Assembly: GCA_029261675.1 (NCBI GenBank)
Contig: JAJDBA010000072.1
Span: 1-9,417, forward strand
Length of the DNA: 9,417 bases
Source of the DNA: Nitrospinaceae bacterium
Lineage (GTDB): Bacteria > Nitrospinota > Nitrospinia > Nitrospinales > VA-1
Reading direction: 5' to 3'
In this document: in pieces, positions 6,360 to 9,417 of the stretch
How the letters are laid out: each line of letters opens with the position of its first letter
Numbering within the stretch: the first letter of the stretch is position 1
Translations under genes and position numbers: made by a program
The notes under the pieces: generated by a model
Seen by the model: the letters and a program-made list of their open reading frames with translations, nothing else
Databases searched by the model: none
What the model was told of the DNA's origin: nothing

Positions 6360-7163
6360 TTTATCTGCTGTTGTCTTTCGCGCGGCTAGAATTTCGGTGA
6401 TCATAGCATACGCCATTACGGTTATCATAGGGAAAAGGGAAGCAAACGCTATCAGCCCAAAACCATCTATTAACGGAGAACGCCCTGGAACATTAGCCGC
6501 TAAACCTATGCCCAGAGCGGCAATCAGGGGAACGGTTACTGTCGAGGTTGTTACCCCTCCCGAATCATAAGCTAAAGGAACAATCATTTTGGGAGCAAAA
6601 TAAGTTTGCACCAATAAAAATGCGTAGCCTGTAGCTATGTAATAGTGAAGTGGATTTCCCGTGACGATTCGATAAACACCTAAGGTGACTCCAAAGGCAA
6701 CACCTAGCGCAACCGATATTCTCAGTCCCCATGCAGAAATTGCACCTGTTGTTATTTCTTTGGCTTTCAAAGCCACAGCAATAAGGGCGGGCTCTGCAAG
6801 AGTTGTCGAAAAACCTATTAAAAATGCAAAAACATAAGTCCATAAATATATAGCGGGGTCAATCTTTATTGAATTTTTGATCGCAGCTATAACAGTTTCG
6901 TCACCTGAGGTCAGGAAATTCAAATCTGTTAACTGGTTCGCCATTTGCGTGCCGATGGGAAAAACACATTTTTCCAGTCCCACGATGAATATACTCAAAC
7001 CTATAACAACCAGTACCAGGCCAAAAGCGATGGTGGGCAAGTTTTGAATTTTTTTTCGGATTGCAACAGCCTGGAAAAATCCCAGCACCAGTATTATGGG
7101 AAGAATATCTTTAAAAGTTCCTCCCAGCGCGTTAACTATTGCCTGAATAAAATCTTGTCCCAT
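6357..7163 (-). CDS. DUF1538 integral membrane protein, subunit B
   Basis: Polytopic inner-membrane protein of 268 residues of the DUF1538 family. Hydrophobic segments span most of the sequence (about 20-35, 44-63, 106-133, 143-166, 173-197, 205-224, 230-258). Conserved family motifs are VFPIGTQMAN (67-76), GFSTTLAEPAL (117-127), YDSGGVTTSTVTVPL (199-213) and GRSPLIDGFGLIA (227-239). The two Ser/Thr-rich, Pro-containing motifs look like paired re-entrant or ion/substrate-binding elements seen in secondary transporters; that reading is mine. It shares all these motifs with the adjacent upstream protein but has an extra loop at about 80-104. The genes are separated by a single base (TAG-T-ATG), and this one has no clear ribosome-binding site, so it is probably translated by coupling. 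Likely forms a heteromer with its neighbour. Substrate unknown; a transport role is inferred from membrane character and the PII and CBS partners. Confidence 0.87.
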   Translation of the reverse strand: MGQDFIQAIVNALGGTFKDILPIILVLGFFQAVAIRKKIQNLPTIAFGLVLVVIGLSIFIVGLEKCVFPIGTQMANQLTDLNFLTSGDETVIAAIKNSIKIDPAIYLWTYVFAFLIGFSTTLAEPALIAVALKAKEITTGAISAWGLRISVALGVAFGVTLGVYRIVTGNPLHYYIATGYAFLLVQTYFAPKMIVPLAYDSGGVTTSTVTVPLIAALGIGLAANVPGRSPLIDGFGLIAFASLFPMITVMAYAMITEILAARKTTADK

Positions 7164-7164
7164 A

Positions 7165-7911
7165 CTAAATATTTAACCCATAAACAAAAATGCCATACCC
7201 TAAAACAAATATTATCGGATTCAAGCTGGCCAGGGCGATCAAACCAAAACCATCGATTATAGGGCTCCTACCGCGTATAGCTGTTGCCAAACCAACTCCT
7301 AGCGCTGCTACCAGCGGTACGGTTATGGTCGATGTGGTGATTCCGCCGGAATCATAGGCGATTCCGATTATTTGGGCTGGGGCAAAGAAGGTGGTGATAA
7401 CAATGAGACTATAACCCCCTGTGATAAACCAGATTAAGGGCCATCCTTTGATAATGCGCAGCACTCCTAAAGAAATAGCTGTGCCCACGGAAAAAGCAAC
7501 CGTAAGCCTAAGTCCTAAAACAAAAGAACCTATAGATTCGGGATTGTCCTTGATGGCTCCAGCACCCGCGGCCAGAGCTCCTGCTTTACCTGCCACAACA
7601 GTGAGTGCAGGCTCTGCAATGGTTGTAGAGAATCCGAGAGCGAATCCAAAAAAGATAATCCATAATGCATTTCCCTTAGTGGCAAAATCATTAGCCATTT
7701 TTTCGCCGATGGGGAAGAGGGCGCTATCCAATCCCAAAATAAATATGAATAAGCCAACAACTACCAGAACAATACCCAATAAAATTTGGTCCAGATTTGG
7801 AAAAGGCTTTTGGATAATTATGATTTGAAAAAAGGCGATAACCAGGATGATTGGAAAAACATCCATGAAAGCAGAAAATATTTTTGAGAGGAGAACCTTC
7901 GCTATATCCAC
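7165..7911 (-). CDS. DUF1538 integral membrane protein, subunit A (operon leader)
   Basis: First gene of the four-gene minus-strand operon, 248 residues, a paralogue of the next gene. It is highly hydrophobic throughout (segments about 18-33, 43-61, 83-107, 128-152, 159-183, 191-211, 218-246). It carries the same ordered motifs: LFPIGEKMAN (65-74), GFSTTIAEPAL (93-103), YDSGGITTSTITVPL (186-200) and RGRSPIIDGFGLIALASLNPI (213-233). A conserved Arg-Leu segment (GLRLTVAFSVG, 133-143) precedes a glycine-rich helix in both. The start is GTG 7911: an in-frame TGA lies four codons upstream, and a weak GAAG sits about 7 bases before it. As far as I recall, in some bacteria two DUF1538 domains occur in one polypeptide of about 500 residues; here they are separate. 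It probably pairs with subunit B to make one membrane complex. Function not established. Confidence 0.87.
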   Translation of the reverse strand: MDIAKVLLSKIFSAFMDVFPIILVIAFFQIIIIQKPFPNLDQILLGIVLVVVGLFIFILGLDSALFPIGEKMANDFATKGNALWIIFFGFALGFSTTIAEPALTVVAGKAGALAAGAGAIKDNPESIGSFVLGLRLTVAFSVGTAISLGVLRIIKGWPLIWFITGGYSLIVITTFFAPAQIIGIAYDSGGITTSTITVPLVAALGVGLATAIRGRSPIIDGFGLIALASLNPIIFVLGYGIFVYGLNI

Positions 7912-8007
7912 CAGATAACTTCAATCAGTAGGTTTTGGATTGTAATCAATGAATACTCAATGGCATTTGATGATATAACCACAAGGTCTATGACTTCAGA
8001 CACATGG

Positions 8008-8013
8008 AGTATA
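8008..8013 (-). promoter_or_regulatory. Candidate -10 box upstream of the DUF1538 operon
   Basis: TATACT on the minus strand matches five of six bases of the sigma-70 -10 consensus, about 97 bases before the GTG start of the first DUF1538 gene. No good -35 hexamer sits at the expected 16-18 base distance, so this is weak. The 181-base divergent gap (7912-8092) must hold promoters for both this operon and the leucine-rich-repeat gene; I see no other clear operator in it. Confidence 0.25.
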
Positions 8014-8092
8014 ACGGATTATTCGCAAGAAATCAGTTAATATAGGCTGATAAAACTTATAAACACATCTTAACTTAATCTAAGGCGAACTA

Positions 8093-8635
8093 ATGGATTC
8101 AGAAGAAAGGAGTCGGGACGAACTTGAGCAGGATGAGTTGAACCAAGAGATGATTCTCGAAATTTTTCATAAAACAAAGGGTGGGCTGGATGAAATCAAT
8201 GCGGCTATCGATAAAAAATTATTTGGACCTAAAGTTAGAAGCATCACCCTCTTTGAGAAATTTATCAAAGCCAGACTTACTTTGAACCCCAAGTCATTGA
8301 GTCTTTCAAATAAAGAGATCACTCCATGGGAAGCCGCTTATCTCAGTAAGTATCCAGGACTCGAAAATGTAGAACAATTGGATTTAAGAAAAAATAAATT
8401 GGGGGATGAAGGATTAGAAGTCTTGCTTTCTTCTGAAAAGATAAGAAATGTTCGCGAACTGGATCTGAGGAACAATCAGATTACCAGAAATGGAATGTTG
8501 CTTCTATCCAATACAAAGAATCTGCTGAATCTGGAAAGCTTGGATTTGCGTGTCAATAAGCTAGGGAAACGATGGGAAGAAAAATTGAAGGAACAAGGCA
8601 ATTTTCCAAAGTTATCCCTGTTAAGGATAGCCTGA
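8093..8635 (+). CDS. Small leucine-rich-repeat protein (ribonuclease-inhibitor type)
   Basis: Protein of 180 residues with an acidic, helical N-terminal part (1-60) and about four leucine-rich repeats of 25-30 residues at roughly 66-89, 90-117, 118-144 and 145-169. The repeat cores read SLSLSNKEI, QLDLRKNKLGDEGLEVLL, ELDLRNNQITRNGMLLL and SLDLRVNKL, the LxLxxNxLxxxGxxxL pattern of ribonuclease-inhibitor-like LRRs. No signal peptide or membrane segment is seen, so it is predicted cytoplasmic. Such short arrays mediate protein-protein binding; the partner is not evident. ATG 8093 is preceded by AAGG about 8 bases upstream. It is divergent from the DUF1538 operon and convergent with flgM. Function unknown. 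Confidence 0.82.
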   Translation: MDSEERSRDELEQDELNQEMILEIFHKTKGGLDEINAAIDKKLFGPKVRSITLFEKFIKARLTLNPKSLSLSNKEITPWEAAYLSKYPGLENVEQLDLRKNKLGDEGLEVLLSSEKIRNVRELDLRNNQITRNGMLLLSNTKNLLNLESLDLRVNKLGKRWEEKLKEQGNFPKLSLLRIA

Positions 8636-8659
8636 TAAAATTACCAGGCTTCACCCTTA
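8622..8659. terminator. Imperfect stem-loop between convergent LRR and flgM genes
   Basis: TAAGG (8622-8626) pairs with CCTTA (8655-8659), and AGCCTG (8629-8634) with CAGGCT (8645-8650), giving 11 base pairs with a small internal loop and a 10-base terminal loop. It overlaps the LRR stop codon and lies in the 39-base convergent gap. No T run follows on either strand, so it is not a classical terminator. It could act as a weak bidirectional one or protect 3' ends. Confidence 0.35.
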
Positions 8660-8674
8660 CAAAGTTGTTGGAAG

Positions 8675-8986
8675 TTACAGGGCTAGATGATTTTTGTTGT
8701 CGCGAATTTTTTGAACAATTTTATCCGCGATTTCATCTGCCTTAATCGAATAAGTACCATCTTGTAAAACACTGCGAAACTTATTCACCAGATCGTGACG
8801 TATTTCGCTTGTCGTACCTTTTGGCGCCTTCGATGTATCCTTATTCTTCGAAACTTCCGACAGAGTGACACGATCTAAAGGTTTCCCAGAAGGGCTAGAG
8901 CTCTTTTTAGAGCTCCTTGTACCCTTGGAATCACTATTAACAGCATTTCCTCTGACTATTTTAAGTGTTGGTTCTAGTTCATTCAT
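8675..8986 (-). CDS. flgM: FlgM-like anti-sigma-28 factor
   Basis: Small hydrophilic protein of 103 residues that should bind sigma-28 (FliA) and hold back late flagellar genes until the hook-basal body is finished and FlgM is exported. The C-terminal half carries the family signature: IRHDLVNKFRSVLQDGTYSI (62-81) then KADEIADKIVQKI (82-94), matching '...vxxlkxaIxxGtYxvdxxkIAdkml'. DRVTLSEVSKN (38-48) matches the conserved 'DxVxLSxxA' motif ahead of it. The Ser/Lys-rich N-terminal part looks disordered, as expected for an exported FlgM. The start codon is two bases after the flagellin stop and has no clear ribosome-binding site, so translation is probably coupled to flagellin. Placement directly behind flagellin rather than near flgA or flgN/flgK is less usual and implies feedback from the class III transcript. 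Confidence 0.78.
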   Translation of the reverse strand: MNELEPTLKIVRGNAVNSDSKGTRSSKKSSSPSGKPLDRVTLSEVSKNKDTSKAPKGTTSEIRHDLVNKFRSVLQDGTYSIKADEIADKIVQKIRDNKNHLAL

Positions 8987-8988
8987 AA

Positions 8989-9417
8989 TTATTGAAGTAA
9001 CAACAGTACTCCCTCCGGTATTAAATTGGCCTGTCCTACCATAGCGGAAGAAGTTTGCACTAACAAAAGCTGTTTTGTTAATCCAGTTACTTCTTCTGCC
9101 ACATCGGCATCGCGAATAGTGGAAGCCGCGGCTGTTAAATTCTCTATATTCACACCTAAATTTTGAATAGCTCGATTCAAACGATTTTGTGTTGCTCCTA
9201 CACGAGCCCTTGCTCCACTTAGGTTGTCAACAGCCTCCTGAAGTCTTACCAGAGCCTCTTTGGCACCATCAGCGGTACTGATATCCAAATCTTCAATTCC
9301 CAGTCCGGTCGTGGTTGTAGCCCTTAAATCGAGCGTTTCGTTTAAGTTGATACGATTTTCAGTTCTTGAATCGAGACCGATGTGAATAATCACATCATCA
9401 CTCGTAGCAGAACTCGA
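8989..9417 (-). CDS. fliC: Flagellin, C-terminal part (partial)
   Basis: The 3' end of a flagellin gene; the open frame continues beyond the right window edge, so the GTG at 9393 is internal, not a start. 142 residues are visible. The C-terminal D1/D0 domain is clear: ALVRLQEAVDNLSGARARVG, then GATQNRLNRAIQNL, TAAASTIRDADVAEEVTGLTK, and a final helix LVQTSSAMVGQAN with the ending PEGVLLLLQ, matching the flagellin 'ILxQAxxAMLAQANQxPQxVLxLLx' end. This helix is needed for filament assembly and lines the filament core. The less conserved part at the window edge would belong to the surface-exposed D2/D3 region. The flgM-like gene follows after two bases. Confidence 0.93.
   Translation of the reverse strand, partial: SSSATSDDVIIHIGLDSRTENRINLNETLDLRATTTTGLGIEDLDISTADGAKEALVRLQEAVDNLSGARARVGATQNRLNRAIQNLGVNIENLTAAASTIRDADVAEEVTGLTKQLLLVQTSSAMVGQANLIPEGVLLLLQ

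Noticed and set aside
6945..7262. A 105-codon open frame on the plus strand across the junction of the two DUF1538 genes
   Set aside because: No domain is seen, the sequence is Asn/Gln/His-rich, and both real genes on the other strand are strongly supported.
7421..7828. A 135-codon open frame on the plus strand
   Set aside because: It lies wholly antisense to a DUF1538 gene with clear conserved motifs, and its translation is low-complexity Pro/Ala/Ser/Lys without a recognisable domain. It is a shadow of the real gene.
7912..8092. Possible sigma-54 site (TGGCATTTGATGATAT) in the divergent gap
   Set aside because: The second half lacks the required GC at the correct spacing from TGGCA, so it does not meet the -24/-12 pattern.
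9391..9393. GTG as the start of a short flagellin-like protein
   Set aside because: The frame is open through to 9417 with no stop, so this is the interior of a full-length flagellin cut by the window edge.
1..9417. Defence system, mobile element or CRISPR array
   Set aside because: No transposase, integrase, direct-repeat array, nuclease or toxin-antitoxin pair is visible on either strand. The gene content looks like normal chromosomal DNA.

Overview
The window is AT-rich DNA from a flagellated Gram-negative bacterium. An outer membrane is implied by a two-partner-secretion pore (TpsB) and a lipoprotein protease, and motility by flagellin and FlgM. The phylum cannot be fixed from sequence alone. 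The mixture of DUF1566, stand-alone CBS-pair and DUF1538 proteins would fit a marine Nitrospinota- or deltaproteobacteria-like lineage, but that is only a guess. Genes are packed tightly on both strands. No stretch over about 200 bases lacks a gene. I saw no tRNA, rRNA, CRISPR array or insertion sequence.

Left block (1-2789, minus strand): a TpsB-type outer-membrane transporter, an M48-like zinc metalloprotease lipoprotein, and the N-terminal third of a Glu/Leu-type amino-acid dehydrogenase that runs off the window. The last two overlap as TAATG. No TpsA partner is visible. Middle-left block (2850-4511, plus strand): nadC for NAD synthesis, a small protein that aligns with the IscU/NifU scaffold core but lacks its third cysteine, and a CBS-pair protein. 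These three are contiguous or overlapping.

Centre (4542-5579): a cytoplasmic DUF1566 protein on the minus strand, with a 9-bp RNA hairpin directly against its Shine-Dalgarno sequence. Divergent to it is a two-helix membrane protein with a pseudopilin-like soluble domain.

Right-centre block (7911 down to 5584, minus strand): the most interesting unit. Two separate DUF1538 membrane proteins are followed by a divergent PII-like protein and a CBS-pair protein, with gaps of 1, 13 and 22 bases. It reads as a two-subunit membrane transporter with a PII-type regulator and an adenine-nucleotide-sensing CBS subunit. A candidate terminator follows the last gene. The transported substrate is not known to me.

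Right block (8093-9417): a small leucine-rich-repeat protein on the plus strand, convergent with the 3' end of a flagellin gene followed two bases later by an FlgM-like anti-sigma-28 factor, both on the minus strand.
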